From the NCBI GenBank assembly GCA_035578155.1, contig JAPWDM010000016.1:8855044-8919043 (forward strand): a stretch of DNA of 64,000 nt. The letters are read 5' to 3'. Below are positions 46,478 to 58,376 of the stretch, piece by piece. The translations under genes were made by a program, and so were the position numbers. The notes beneath the pieces are model-generated. The model did not search any database and was not told the origin of the DNA. It saw only the letters and a program-made list of their open reading frames with translations. Origin of the DNA: Brachynemurus nebulosus. Lineage: Eukaryota; Arthropoda; Insecta; Neuroptera; Myrmeleontidae. The stretch's first letter is position 1. Each line of letters begins with the position of its first letter.

Positions 46478-47351
46478 GGATTTGTGGTGTACAGCACCTG
46501 CGAACTCTAGTATCAGATAGTTGTATCCGTTGTATCTTGGTCAAGTACGAGGGTATGCTGATAAAAATGTTACTATTTAAAAAAATAATTTTACACAAAC
46601 TCGTATACCATATACCAGGTTTTGTCAGAAAACTAAATTAGGTTATGATATACGAGTTTGAATTTTATTGGATTAAAATTTTTCCATTAACTATTTTGCA
46701 ATATTTCTTAGTGCATCATATGGGGGAGTGAATTATGTACATGTATGACTTTCTAACTCAAAACCGCCAAAAAACGTTATACGAGGTTGAGAAAGAGTAT
46801 GCGCAATTTATTGCTTATTAAATAAGATTTACTTTGCAATTTATACTCGTACTTGATAAATGATAACCTAAGTGACTAAAATTGAAGCATTTTTGAAATA
46901 GCCAGCGCATGCGGACAATAAAAATAGGTACACTAAATAAAAAGAGAGAGTATAAATATCGCCTACACTCTAATGTTTGCGACCAAAAATGCAAATTGAT
47001 AGCAATATTGGTATAATACATATATGCGTGGTGTACAGCACCTGCGAACTCTAGTGTCAAATAGTTGTATCTTGGTCAAGTACGAGGCAGTACGAGGGTA
47101 TGCTGATAAAAATGTTACTATTTCAAAAAATAATTTTACACAAACTCGTAACAATATACCAGGTTTTGTCAGAAAACTAAATTAGGTTGATATACGAGTT
47201 TAAATTTTATTGGGTTAAAATTTTTTCCATTAACTATTTTGCAATATTTCTTAGTGCATCATATGGGGGAGTTAATTATGTACATGTATGACTTTCTAAC
47301 TCAAAACCGCCAAAAAACGTTATACGAGGTTGAGAAAGAGTATGCGCGATA
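46478..47351 (+). repeat. Two direct copies of a roughly 330-bp repeat
   Basis: GTGGTGTACAGCACCTGCGA starts the copies at 46483 and 47029. Each ends with CGTTATACGAGGTTGAGAAA, the arm motif of foldback family 2. Copies are nearly identical, 546 bp apart. Confidence 0.75.
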
Positions 47352-47666
47352 TACTAGGTGTTCTAAGTTATTTAATCAGTAAAAATTAAAACATTTACCT
47401 TTATTCTGTAAAGTAACTGTTAAAATTAATTTTGTTGGTGATAATTTGAAGACCTAGAAAATTTTTTCTTGCTAAATATTTATGACAAGTTTATTTGCAA
47501 TTACTATATAAATTTAATAAAAACGGTTTTAATCATACCCAAAAGTACAGCAACTTTCTAAATGGGAAAAATTATTATATATAACATGTATACCCTTTAA
47601 TAGAAATGATTCTTGATTTTGAAAGAAATTGATTCATGTATATCCTTTACAAGAAATGCTTTTTAA

Positions 47667-47951
47667 GGGTGGTGGAGAGACAAGACGCTACCACCCCGAA
47701 CCACTATCATGACTGACTGCTGGAGTGGTTATAATACAGCTCTTTTACAGCGATTCCGTCATTTGATTGTCAACCACCGCCAAAATTTCGCGAGTCCTGG
47801 CAATCGAAATATTCATACCCAAAATGATGAGTCAAACTGGGCAAGAATTAAATTGGATATGAGACGGGAAATTGGCAGGATGTCAACCACAAGAATTGAA
47901 AATCATCTGATTGAATATATATGGAGAAGTCTCCACAACACAAGCGAGTAG
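47667..47951 (+). pseudogene. ISXO2-like (Merlin-type) transposase fragment
   Basis: The frame contains TTIMTDCWSGYNTALL, HLIVNHRQNF, HTQNDESNWARIK and IEYIWRSLHNTS. These match the conserved C-terminal half of ISXO2/IS1016-type DDE transposases, as found in Merlin elements: the second catalytic D in TD.W..Y, then N-x3-E-S-x-W with the catalytic E. The frame is open only from 47667, so the N-terminal half with the first catalytic Asp is missing. No TIRs were recognised. A dead fragment that ends at a natural-looking stop (TAG at 47949). Confidence 0.75.
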
Positions 47952-48164
47952 CTATTTCACGATTTTTTTCGTGCCGTTAATTATTTACATCCCGTTTAAT
48001 TTTTGTTACATTTGCTTATTACCGCCTATATCCATCGATTTTTCATCCCTACCTATTATCCTTTCGTGGTAATTAACGACAATAATTTTTTTTTTTTGTA
48101 AATATTTTCAAAAATGGACAAGGCTCTATGAGTCGTTAATTACGTTAATTTAATTAACGCACAG

Positions 48165-48651
48165 AATTACATTTACAGGCATATCATATTTATGTGGTGA
48201 GTGGCTTACAATTAAAGTATATAGTTACCTTCATTACCGAGTCGTAACAATAAAAAATAAATTTTATTTTTAATATTTACAAAGTTTTATTTTGACGGAT
48301 TTCAAATGTTACAAACATTTCTATGCAATTATGGTACAAACTCCAAAAGACTAATTGGTAGCTTGGCGGAACCATGTATTTATGCCTTTCTCTCATTGTC
48401 AGTATTCTACAATATTCTTTGTGCTTATTAAACTTTTGGTTTTAATTTACATTATGTGCTCAGCCAAACTATTACAAATGTAATATAATATTTAAGTTGA
48501 AATTGTTTATAAAACACTGAAATATAATATTATTATTTATTATTATTTAAAAATTGTTTACTTTAGATAAAGAAATATTATAATTGAAAATAAAGTGCTG
48601 ATCAAATTAATAATATATTATATTGAGGTACATTATTTTAAGAACGTAACT
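48165..48651 (-). mobile_element. Errantivirus-like 3' LTR (487 bp)
   Basis: On the minus strand it starts AGTTACGTTCTT and ends GTAATT (possibly running on to CTGTG, shared by both copies). It is preceded by a purine tract (GGCGGGAGG). A second copy at 51575-53110 is the same length once two nested insertions are removed. The AGTTA start is typical of gypsy/errantivirus LTRs. Confidence 0.75.
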
Positions 48652-49040
48652 CCTCCCGCCTTAGACGGAAGTGCCGGCCATAGAAGTTTCGCTTCTTGGG
48701 CAGGTGTTGACGGAGTATAGCTGACTCGTATCGGTTGATTATATTTTTTGGTATAAATGTGTCTGATTATATAGATTGTCGTTAATAATACCACAGTAAT
48801 GGCTCCCATTAGGATGCAATACATCGTTGTTATATGGAAGGTTTCCTGCTATTTTATCAGGTGAATTTCCTCCGTGATTTTGATGTGGAAATTTTCTAGC
48901 TTCTTGAGATTAAGTTTTGTTTCGACGTTGGAAACGTTGACTTGAAGATTGTCTAAGGTATGAGATTATTGAGCAGTTGTCGAAGTGTATTATGATTGTA
49001 CCAGTTACGTTATGATTTTCCATACCACAGGTGGATGTCA
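48633..49040 (-). pseudogene. Endogenous errantivirus-like envelope C-terminal remnant
   Basis: The 3' part has a hydrophobic membrane segment (around 48760-48820) followed by a short tail with LLWPALPSKAGGVTF, ending in TAA inside the LTR start, as is usual in insect errantiviruses. An in-frame TAG lies at 48849-48851, and upstream of about 48960 the similarity continues only in another frame, so at least two lesions break it. Residues typical of errantivirus envelope ectodomains (short NCS and TEE motifs) are seen before the membrane segment. The rest of the provirus is absent. It is an old, non-functional copy. Confidence 0.65.
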
Positions 49041-49344
49041 AGTTTATTCCTTTAGTCCAATGCAATTAGGTTTATACCTCGGAATATAGTTATAATGAAT
49101 GGATTTGAATGATTTTGGATTTTTTGAATTTCTCATACTCAAAAGTAAAAAGTTTACCTCTTTAAATCTTCCGCTTTTTTTTCTCTTTTTTTTTTTAAAG
49201 GTAGTTTAATGAAAATGACGTTACTTTTAGTATAATATATTCTTTCTGCAGCTATATTTTTCTTTTCTTTTGAGAATTATTTAAATTCTGTATAAAGTAC
49301 ACAAAGGGGTAGCAAACGGCATTGAAAGGTAGGCATTTAATGTA

Positions 49345-49685
49345 CAGTAAGACCTCGATAATCCGGCTTAAATGGGCGGCCGGTAGGCCGGATTCACGAA
49401 AAAGCCGGATCATCGAGAGACCGTTTAAAATGTAATGAATTCGAGACCCCTTATAGCTACTCTAAGAAGTTAACAGCAAGCACTGCTGTTTAGGCACTAG
49501 ATTTGTAGGCAGTTCTGCGTATCGCCCAATTAATTACTCCACAATACAATTCTGTTTTGTACTGTACTAAGTGACTGTAAATATAGAATGTAAATGTGTC
49601 TAAAATTGTATCTACTATTTGTTAAATCGGGCAATTTTACTGAAGGGTCCGGATTTTCGAAGGCTGAATTATCGAAGTACTACTG
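49345..49685. mobile_element. pogo/Tigger-type MITE, 341 bp
   Basis: The ends CAGTAAGACCTCGATAATCC and TAATTCAGCC-type inverse (GAATTATCGAAGTACTACTG) are flanked by TA (49343-49344 and 49686-49687). Central TCCGG words lie near both ends. No ORF. Confidence 0.8.
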
Positions 49686-49890
49686 TATAAGAAGAATGGG
49701 AATATAGTGAGAAAGTATTGATAGCGAAGAGTTCGAGGGACAGCTGATACTCTACTAGAAATACAGTCAGGGTTGCCAGATTGGGCGTATTTCCGCAATT
49801 TGGGCGGATTTCAAACATGTCTTGCGCTCATAATTTGTATTGCGCGATTTTCTACAATTTGGGCAATTTTGAAAGTAGTCTATATGATAA

Positions 49891-50399
49891 CTAAACAATA
49901 TCTTCACTAATGAAAATGTCGTCTCCGATATTTTGCAATCGGGTATTTTATGCATTTTAGCATTATATGGTGCTCCTAAAAATGAATGTAACATAAATAA
50001 TTATCGATACCGATCCTTTCTTAAAGCTACTAGTAAAAATATTTGTGTCAATTTGGCTTCATTGATACCTACCCACGATGCTAACTTAGAACATATAAAA
50101 AGAGTATATTTGCAAGTACAGTTGTGGATGGGACATGAAAAGTTGCCAGAAGAATGGCGATGGCAAAAAAAGATAGTTTTTTAGTACCAGTCACAATGAA
50201 CCAACCACCGGCATCTGAAAATTTATTAAAAATGATTTTTTGTTCTTGTAAAACTGGTTGTAGCTCTGCTTGTGGATGTAGAAAGAGTGGCTTACATTGT
50301 TCAGTAGCGTGTTTACAATGTAAAGGAGTTAGCTACTTGAATGCTCCACCAATAATATTAATGGATGACATCAAAAGTGGCAACGTCGAAGAAAATTAG
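49891..50399 (+). pseudogene. CXC-type (C.C..GCSSACGCRKSGL) transposon-associated protein, frameshifted
   Basis: The first frame (49891-50184) contains ALYGAPKNECNINNYRY, SLIPTHDANLEHIKRVYLQ and EEWRWQKK. The second (50154-50399) continues with VPVTMNQPPASENLLKMI and CSCKTGCSSACGCRKSGLHC, then VACLQCKG. I recognise this order from C-terminal regions of repeated uncharacterised insect proteins: LYG..., P.....A...H..R.Y.QVQ.W, W.W, P.P..LL..I.C.C..GC...C.C.K.GL.CS. The break lies in an A7 run at about 50164-50170. The upstream part is missing. Probably a transposon-derived gene relic. Confidence 0.65.
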
Positions 50400-50499
50400 T
50401 TTAAACTAACTGTACGCGCGACGTCATTCGCGCGACACAGTGTTATCAACTCAGTATATAAATGTAATAATTATACAGAACTTGCATAGAACAATAATT

Positions 50500-51115
50500 T
50501 TTGCGTAATGCATGCACATGCTCAAAATGTTTTTTTTTATTTTCCCGTGGGAATGAGACATTTTCCCGGACTAAAAAGTATCTTAGATGTTGACCCAGGT
50601 AATAAGTTATCACCAAGCCAAATTTCATCAAAATCCGTTCAGTAATTTTCCGTAGTGTGTGCACATGTTGAAAATGATTTTTCTATTTTCCCGTGGGAAT
50701 GAGACGCTTTCCCAGAGTAAAAAGTATCTTAGATGTTGACCCAGGTAATAAGTTATCATCATACAAAATTTCATCAAAATTTGATAAAAATCCATTCAAT
50801 ACTTTTTGCGTAGGTAATGTGTGCAGATGCTCAAAATAGTTTTTCTATTTTCGCGTGGGAATAAGATATTTTCCCGGAGTAAGAAGTATCTTAAATGTTG
50901 ACCCAAGTAATAAGTTATCACCAAGCCAAATTTCATCAAAATCCGTTCAGTAATTTTCCGTAGTGTGTGCACATGTTGAAAATGATTTATCTATTTTCCC
51001 GTGGGAATGAGACATTTTCCCGGAGTAAAAGGTATCTTAGATGTTGACCCAGGTAATAAGTTATCATCATACAAAATTTCATTAAAATCCGTTCAGTAAT
51101 TTCTGCGTGATGCGT
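50500..51115 (+). repeat. Four tandem units of about 145-165 bp with TTTTCCCGTGGGAA
   Basis: Units near 50530, 50685, 50845 and 50990 share TTTTCCCGTGGGAATGAGAC and GATGTTGACCCAGGTAATAA followed by AAATTTCATCAAAATCCGTT. The last runs into the GACA microsatellite. The ending AATCCGTTCAGTAATTT..GTGA.CAGACAGAC is typical of insect non-LTR (RTE-like) 3' ends. Confidence 0.7.
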
Positions 51116-51188
51116 GAACAGACAGACTGACCGACAGACAAACAGACAGACAGAAAGAAAGAAAGACAGAAAGACAGACAGACAGACA
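51112..51188 (+). repeat. (GACA)n/(GAAA)n microsatellite
   Basis: ACAGACAGACTGACCGACAG and following CAGACAGAAAGAAAGAAAG runs. The ORF reading NRQTDRQTNRQT is an artefact of this repeat. Confidence 0.85.
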
Positions 51189-51919
51189 AAAATTTTAAAA
51201 ATCGATGTTTTGATATCTACATCGATTACTATTTACAGTACCAGTACAATTTTCAAAAAATATTCCATATACAGAAACGGTCTCGTTATAGTTTTATTAT
51301 ACGAGTATGTATAGATAACTGCCCTTTTAACGAAATATAACAATCATTATTTTCCTGTAAAAAAAATATTCAAAAAATTTCGATAATTGCATTTTTTATT
51401 GATATCTTATTAGAAAACCACCCAAAAAAAAATTATTTAAATCCATTCATTATAAATGGATTCCGTCATTTTCCCTTAATAACGACTAATTGCACTACAC
51501 TACTTATGAATTTTTTACTACGATGTAATTATTTTGCAGTTGCTTGATTTCGGAAACGTTGTCGTATTCCACAGAATTACATTTACACGTAGATCATAAT
51601 TATGTGGTTAGTGGCTTACAATTAAAGTATATAGTTACCTTCGTTGCCGAGTCGTAATAATAAAAAATAAATTTTATTTTTAATATTTACAAAGTTTTAT
51701 TTTGACGGATTTCAATTGTTACAAATATTTCTATGCAATTATGGTACAAACTCCAAAAGACAAATTGGTAGCTTGGCGGAGCCACGTATTTATACATTTC
51801 TCTCAGTATTCTAGAATATTCTTTGTGCTTATTAAGCTTTTGGTTTTAATTTACATTATGTGCTCAGCCAAACTATTACAAATGTAATACAGTATTTAAG
51901 TTAAAATTGCTTATTAGAC

Positions 51920-52314
51920 CAGGGCTGCCAGATTGTATAATTGGATACAAAATCTGTATAATTTGGTTGTATTGTGTATCCTCTTTGTATAAAAAACTTT
52001 CCTGTATAATTGGATACGAACGCCAAAAATTTAAATAAATTGAATCCGCTGAACACAGCAGCTTCAATATTTTGTTAATATTATATCGCGTTAGACTCAA
52101 AGAAACTACATGTTATGCCCTTATGTATATATGAATTTCCTTTCGTTCTGGCAAGATTACAAAAATGATTAAAATTTAATCGAAAGTTAGAAAAATCGGT
52201 GGGCTTATTTTTTACTCTCATTGTACCGAAAAGTTGTTTTGTATAATAGAATCCAATTTTGTATAATTTCAAAGACCTGACGGTATAAAATAGAAATTTT
52301 TACTGGCAGCCCTG
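51920..52314. mobile_element. hAT MITE, 395 bp, 8-bp target duplication TATTAGAC
   Basis: It starts CAGGGCTGCCAG and ends CTGGCAGCCCTG, flanked by TATTAGAC on both sides (51912-51919 and 52315-52322). The uninterrupted site is visible in the other LTR copy near 48510. Confidence 0.92.
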
Positions 52315-52418
52315 TATTAGACACTGAAATATAATATTATTATTTTATTACTATTTAAAAATTGTTTACTTTAGATAAAGAAATATTATAATTAACAATA
52401 AAGTGCTGATCTAATTAA

Positions 52419-53061
52419 CACTATGAGGCCCGAGCACTTTCACAGTAAACTTCCCCGGAAGCCGACAATATTTTTCAACAAATTTTATGTAAACAAGTAC
52501 ATAAAATGATTCCACAGAACACTAAATAATTCAACATGTATGTGTTAGGGTCCGTCCACACGACACAAGCTTTACCACCGACTTACTTGCGCAAACCAGT
52601 TTGTGCAAGTAAACATGTACGTATGGACGGGAAAAAACGTAGCGACTTACTTGCACAAACCTGGTTTGCGCAGGTAAGTCGGTGGTAAAGCTTGAGCGTG
52701 TGGACGGGTCCTTAGACAGGTCCAAATATGAGTACATAGTTATTATTATTTTGATAAAATACACATATGCATACAAACATACAATACACACATGCATACA
52801 TATGTGGATATAAATATTATTTGTAAAGAAAAGATGCAGCCTAGATATTTTGATAATAAAACATGTTATGTAATTTATATGTACAAAAATGAAAAGTGTC
52901 CGGTACATAGTAATAAATTATTTTTATTAGAATAACATAAAATCTTTTTTATAAATATTTTTAAGTATTTTGTTTATTATTCTAACATAAATATTGCTCG
53001 CGCTCGGCCTCTGAGGATGTTTTGTTTGGTTTCGGATGCCGAAGCCATGGGACTGAAAGTG
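52419..53061. mobile_element. piggyBac-type MITE, 643 bp, TTAA target duplication
   Basis: The ends CACTATGAGG and CTGAAAGTG are flanked by TTAA (52415-52418 and 53062-53065). The empty site TTAATAATATATT is seen at 48607. TTAA duplication is the piggyBac signature. The ORF at 52531-52908 is incidental. Confidence 0.8.
52551..52713. repeat. Palindrome nested in the piggyBac-type MITE
   Basis: GGGTCCGTCCACACG and CGTGTGGACGGGTCC frame inverted blocks AAGCTTTACCACCGACTTAC and GTAAGTCGGTGGTAAAGCTT. It is a foldback of about 160 bp. Confidence 0.8.
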
Positions 53062-53110
53062 TTAATAATATATTATATTCAGGTAGGTACATTATTCTAA
53101 GAACGTAACT

Positions 53111-54003
53111 ATATACTACATAAAGTACGCATGGAAAAATTACTTTTTTGAATACAATGGTAAAAATTTATTTTTTAACTTTTTAAACGATTTAAGGGAA
53201 CTTTTTTGTAAAGCATCAGTTAGACTACAAAACTGTCATTTAACTTTTTATTCTATCTTTAACTCGCCAATTCCCAAGCCGCGATCTATCGACAAAATAT
53301 TCTTATTTTGTGCTAGTTTTTACTTTAGGTACTCAACATTTAAAAAATAAAAAATTGAAAAAAAAAATACCCTTTAATTTTTTTTAATAGTGTGTCACTT
53401 ATAGGTCATACTGGGCGTTATTTGTAATATGAACTGAGTAAAACGGTATAAAATTACCGGCAAAAAATCACTTTCATTATTAGCTTGATTCTTAAATAAT
53501 AATTTGTTATAACAATAATAACAGTACCTACTCTTTAGATATTTTTATAACAGCGAAAATACCACAAGATACACTCACGCGCAATAAAACAGAAAATCGT
53601 TTGAAACAACAGAATTAATTTGACCGTAAACATAACTTCAGTGTTACCAAATTAAAACCATGAATACTACTAAGTATTAACATTTTAGTCGTAATACATT
53701 TATTTTTAAAATTTGTTATATTGTCTGTAAAAAAAATCACAAATCACTGTCACCTAGAGGTGACACTGGGAATTAATGAGTTAATAGTTTAGCTTAAAGG
53801 ACCCCCCCCCCCGGATAAGATAGGTTAATATGCCTAAGGTCCAACCTGGGTCAGGGATGCCATGGTAGGGTTCGCTCTTACACATGTATTCCATAGCTGC
53901 AATATTAGGTCAAGGTTGCTTTGCGTATTCGAGTTATATCAGAATGTTCAATTTTCAATTTTTCCCGATTTTCCACTTTTCTTCCCCCTAAGTGCATAAG
54001 TAT
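53111..54003. other. No gene recognised
   Basis: AT-rich non-coding sequence with a C9-10 run near 53801. Confidence 0.5.
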
Positions 54004-54087
<84 letters not shown>

Positions 54088-54090
54088 TGC
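54004..54090. repeat. (TA)n microsatellite
   Basis: An almost pure TA run with a few CA steps. The ORF across it is an artefact. Confidence 0.9.
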
Positions 54091-54377
54091 ATGTAGGGTT
54101 CTAAAAGCTCCATAAGATGTTTAGAAGAATATATCTGCAAAAATTTCTAAATTTAGAAATACAGAAACGCACAAAACGCGATCTTGGACCAAAATGAGAC
54201 ATAGATTTTTGAAATCTACGCCTTTGAATTAGTAAATATATGTCTAAAACTATTTCACAAAATTGGGCCAAGTAAGGCTAATTTAAGGATTTAAATATAA
54301 GGGGCTCTAGTGACACTTGGTGTTGCAGTCAAAAAGAATTGAATCGATTCTTTTAACTCGTGAATTGAAAGAATATA

Positions 54378-54445
54378 TTATGTCATACACTCACTCACTC
54401 ACTCACCCACTCACTCACTCACTCACCTAAGAGTGTATGACATAC
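54378..54445. repeat. (CACT)n microsatellite flanked by an inverted TATGTCATACACTC
   Basis: TATGTCATACACTC before and GAGTGTATGACATA after the CACT run are inverse complements, so the microsatellite sits at the tip of a palindrome. Confidence 0.75.
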
Positions 54446-55034
54446 GAGATTCTATTCAAATTTCAGTCTCTATTTCAGTTTACTTATTACAATATACAGA
54501 GCGACAGAAACTTGTTTCCACAGACATCTGTTTTTACAACTGTGTATATAACATAACGTGTATATTATATCGTATATACTAATAGTACTATGGGACGGTA
54601 GGTACCTATATATAACCTGATATTTTTTTTTTTTAGAACTAATATTTCAATTTTTTTTACTATCCTCTATTTTCTAAAATGCATAAAACAAATTTTAACT
54701 CAAATTTAGTCCAAATGTCTAATAAACTAATAAAATAATGTGCTATAAGTATGGATCTTAAAAAGATTCTAAGAAAACTATATGTATTTTATTATACAAT
54801 ATTTTCAAATTTTTAAAATAAAATTTGTCCGTTTATTGTCAGATTATCACGTTTTCAAAAATTAATTTTTTTTCAAAACAACACTGAGTGGATATCTCCA
54901 TTTTCCTACATAAAATTATTGTAGTTTTTCACAATCAATATTTTTCATTGTTATTTCTTTTCAACTGTGTATTTTTAATGCTGCATTAATTTTTTATTTT
55001 AATTTGTTGTGTCAGTTACGTGCATTAATTTTAA
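54446..55034. other. No gene recognised
   Basis: AT-rich non-coding sequence. Confidence 0.5.
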
Positions 55035-55545
55035 ACATAGCCGCCTTAGTGGACTAGTTTAGCCATAAAATATGGTGACGCCTTCCTCTCACTCTTAAAA
55101 AAAGCAAGCGTGTGCGATTAAGACTCATTACCAATGTTTTCATCAGTATGGAAAGGTCTCACAAAATATCATAAATCAAAAAACATGACTTTTGTCACAA
55201 AAGGGTAAACTGAAAAGTTAAATACAAGTTATCCTTGAATTCCTATCGCATTTATTGAACAGTTTTGTTAAGGGTACATGCTTCTTAAGGTTCCTTACCC
55301 CCAACTTATCATTATCCACACTTAACGAGCCATGCCATTGTCGAGGAGGTAGGGCGAGGACCTAGTGAGCGTGTTTTTTTTTTTAAATTTTTTATGTTTT
55401 GCAAGACCTTTCCGGCAGGAAACACTGGTTATGAGATTTTATCACGCACAGCACACGTGTTTTTACTTAAAATGACAGAAAAGCTTTGTGACTTCCTATG
55501 GCTGGATAAAGCCATTAAAACGACTATAAAGCCGCGTGTCTAGAG
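55035..55545. mobile_element. Possible MITE with diverged inverted arms
   Basis: GGAAAGGTCTCACAAAATAT at 55149 and GTTTTGCAAGACCTTTCC at 55395 are near-inverse. The outer blocks (AAGCGTGTGCGATTAAGACT and ATCACGCACAGCACACG) also pair loosely. Ends not resolved. Confidence 0.35.
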
Positions 55546-57989
55546 CTCCTTGCATTTACAGAGCATTTGCATTGGTACAACTCGAAAGCTAGTTTGCCTC
55601 AACATTGCCAGATATTTTTTGATTTTTTTTTATTACCTCGAAGCTATATTATGTCACATAGCCTATGTTTGTCAGAGTAAAGTAAGAATTTTAACTATAT
55701 ATCACCTCCATCTAAATTGCTTCAGACACTTTTCCATGCTTTTTAGTGGCAGTGCTTGTCTGTCTACCCCACTGGTTTTTCTACGACGTCACTTAGCCTA
55801 TATTACTCAGAGTAGGTAACGTAAGGATTTTTATGATACAATAGACATTTATTTAAATCGACTAACATGTAGTTGCTGCCATCTATCACCTAACAAGGGG
55901 TCGATTTTGACCAGAATATCACAGTCAGCACAAAAATGTTGAGTAACTTGTTGTAAACAACTACTTCAGTAACAGTTCAACTAAAAACACATTAATATAC
56001 TCGTTTAGGGATTTTTTATAGGGTTCTCATCATATATCAGTGTAAAGATAAGTTGGATAAAGTTCTTCGGGGAATTGCTGTATTGTAACTGTAATTAAAT
56101 TTATCATAAATATTTAGTAAGAAAAAATTTTTTAGGTCACCAAATTATCAACAACAGAATTAATTTTAACAGTTACTTTACAGATTAAAGGTAAAAGTTT
56201 CAATTTTTACTGATTGAATAACTTGGAACACCTGGTATATGCAATATACATAAAGATAATGCATAAATATATACGTAAGTAATAAACACAAAACTGTATC
56301 ATAAATGATCTTTTTTTAATTTTTTCAAAAATCTCTTGCTGTGAAAAGGGACCAATTTTATGATAGCTATAAAGACCCTAGCCCGTTCCTGCCTACCCTT
56401 TCATTTTGCTTATAACAAATTCAAATTTAGTATTTATAAAAAAAATATACATGATTTAATAGATATTCAATAAAAAAAATTATATTAACTTACCATTTGT
56501 AAATGCCATTGTAAGTGAATTTCTATTTATTTAAGAATTCATTATGGGCTGAAATTAATAAAACATATAACTTCTTAAATAGTTCACTGATTTGGATGTT
56601 ATTTTTTAACCGGTACTGTAAGTAAAATCGAATTAAATAAGTAATAATTTTGTTCTAAAATTCTTAAAAATTACCTATTTAAAATTTCTTAATATTTTTT
56701 TAAATAAAAAATGTATAAAAAAAAAATTAATACGGTAAACTAACAATAAGTCTAGTTATTTATTTTGGTAACCACAATAAAATAATTATTATTGATTAAA
56801 CAAGAAACGAGAAGATTATTCAATGCTTAACATAAATTACAAATTATAACAATTATGTCAATGAAAAAGCGTATAACTGTTAAAGAGTTAGGGGAAGTTC
56901 GGGTGACCCCGGACAGGGGGTACTCCCGAACTCTTCAGTTTTTGAATAGATACGCGCATATAGCTAGCCATTGTACCTGACAAAATATGATTAATGACAT
57001 CAAATGGCAGGGTTGAATAAGTAATGTCATATGAATTGGGAATTTGCCCTATTATCAAAGAATGAACAACATCGGATGGGTACACCCCGTGACCCTCTTA
57101 CAATTAGCCAACACAAAATTCAAAAAGTCAAAATTTCAACTTTTTCCTTATATCAATCGTTTGTGAATGTTTGTGTTACTTGTAAACTTGTTTGTGACTA
57201 TAATTAGTTCTTTAGTTATTAATTTGTTAATTATGAGCTTACGATTAGCTAACACTTGTTAAAAATTAATTTCTATGTAGGCTTACTGGAACTCAGTCGA
57301 TTGGAAATCGTTTGTGAATTCCAAATATATTTATAAAAACGTTTATGACTGCATTGTTTTTGAAAAAAATAAATAAAAAATTCATCTCAAATCTTTTACA
57401 ACATTATGTTTATTTTTGTGGCCACAGGGTTTAATTGGCGCTATAGAGGGATGATATTAGTGCACATTCTGTATATTGTACATAAGTACAGTAAAGTGCT
57501 AGGTTGTTGCAATTCTTATCACATCCGGGCGTACAGACTAAACAACCCATTATTAGAAGTTGATTATCAACGAGAACCGAGACAAGTAACGCTGTGCATA
57601 TGAGAATGCAATTAAAGATATGGGAGTATAACTAAGTATCCGATATACAAAAAAGAGATTGAAAAATGCAAAAGTGATAAGGAATGCAAGAACGAGACTT
57701 ACGGGAGCGAGTCAGAACGTTTTGAGCAGAGAGTGTGAACAGAGTTTTAGAAACTTTAATAACGAGATTCTGGGCATGGTTTATGGGAAATTGTGTCGGG
57801 AAAATTAAAGTAGGTAATCGGTTGGGATAAGTAGATCAAGAATTAGGAATACGTAAGTGAAAGTAAATTTGTATAGAGTAAGTGGATGTTTCATTAAAAT
57901 TTGTGTTGAAATCAGCGAACAATACGTCCTTCCTGCCGTTATTAGGAGTAGTGAGAACTAACGTTAATCTACAGAAAAGTAGGTGGCTT
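55546..57989. other. No gene recognised
   Basis: AT-rich sequence. The ORFs at 55550-55819, 56888-57085 and 57406-57603 show no domain and no signals. A GC-richer patch at 56885-56940 with GGGTGACCCCGG may be a repeat end. Confidence 0.45.
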
Positions 57990-58376
57990 GCGGTATCTTA
58001 TAGAAATTTTTAATATTCATTTTTAACATTGCATGCAATAATATTGCGTTTTTCTATTTGAGTTTATGATTAAGTATTATAATCCTGCTATTTAGTATTT
58101 ATAAGTTTATTGACTTTACAAACTTTTAATATTTATTTTTAACATTACAAGCAGTTATATTGAGCTTTCTAATTGAGTTTATAATTAAGTAGTAAAATCC
58201 TGCGATTTAGTAATTACAAGATTACTGATTTTATAGAGATTTCTAATATTCATTTTAACATTGTATGCAGTACTATAGCGTTTTCTATTTGAGTTTATGA
58301 TTAAGTATTATAATCCTGCTATTTAGTATTTATAAGTTTATTGACTTTACAAACTTTTAATATTCATTTTAGCGAA
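57990..58376 (+). repeat. About 115-bp tandem array, left block
   Basis: Units contain ATTTGAGTTTAT.ATTAAGTA, ATCCTGC.ATTTAGTA and AACTTTTAATATTCATTTT. The array stops at 58376 and resumes at 61249. Confidence 0.8.

Larger units (their letters stand above)
51575..53110 (-). mobile_element. Solo LTR of the same errantivirus-like family, with two nested MITEs
   Basis: Homologous to 48165-48651 along its whole length. Subtracting a 395-bp hAT MITE with its 8-bp duplication and a 643-bp TTAA element with its 4-bp duplication leaves 486 bp, against 487 bp in the other copy. No env or gag sequence adjoins it, so it is a solo LTR. Confidence 0.8.

Noticed and set aside
50529..51115. Tandem units considered as a CRISPR array
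   Set aside because: Units are about 150 bp, similar throughout, with no short-repeat/unique-spacer pattern; this is a eukaryotic tandem repeat near a probable LINE 3' end.
52531..52908. 125-codon minus-strand ORF
   Set aside because: Reads across the palindrome and AT-rich part of the TTAA-flanked MITE; no domain.
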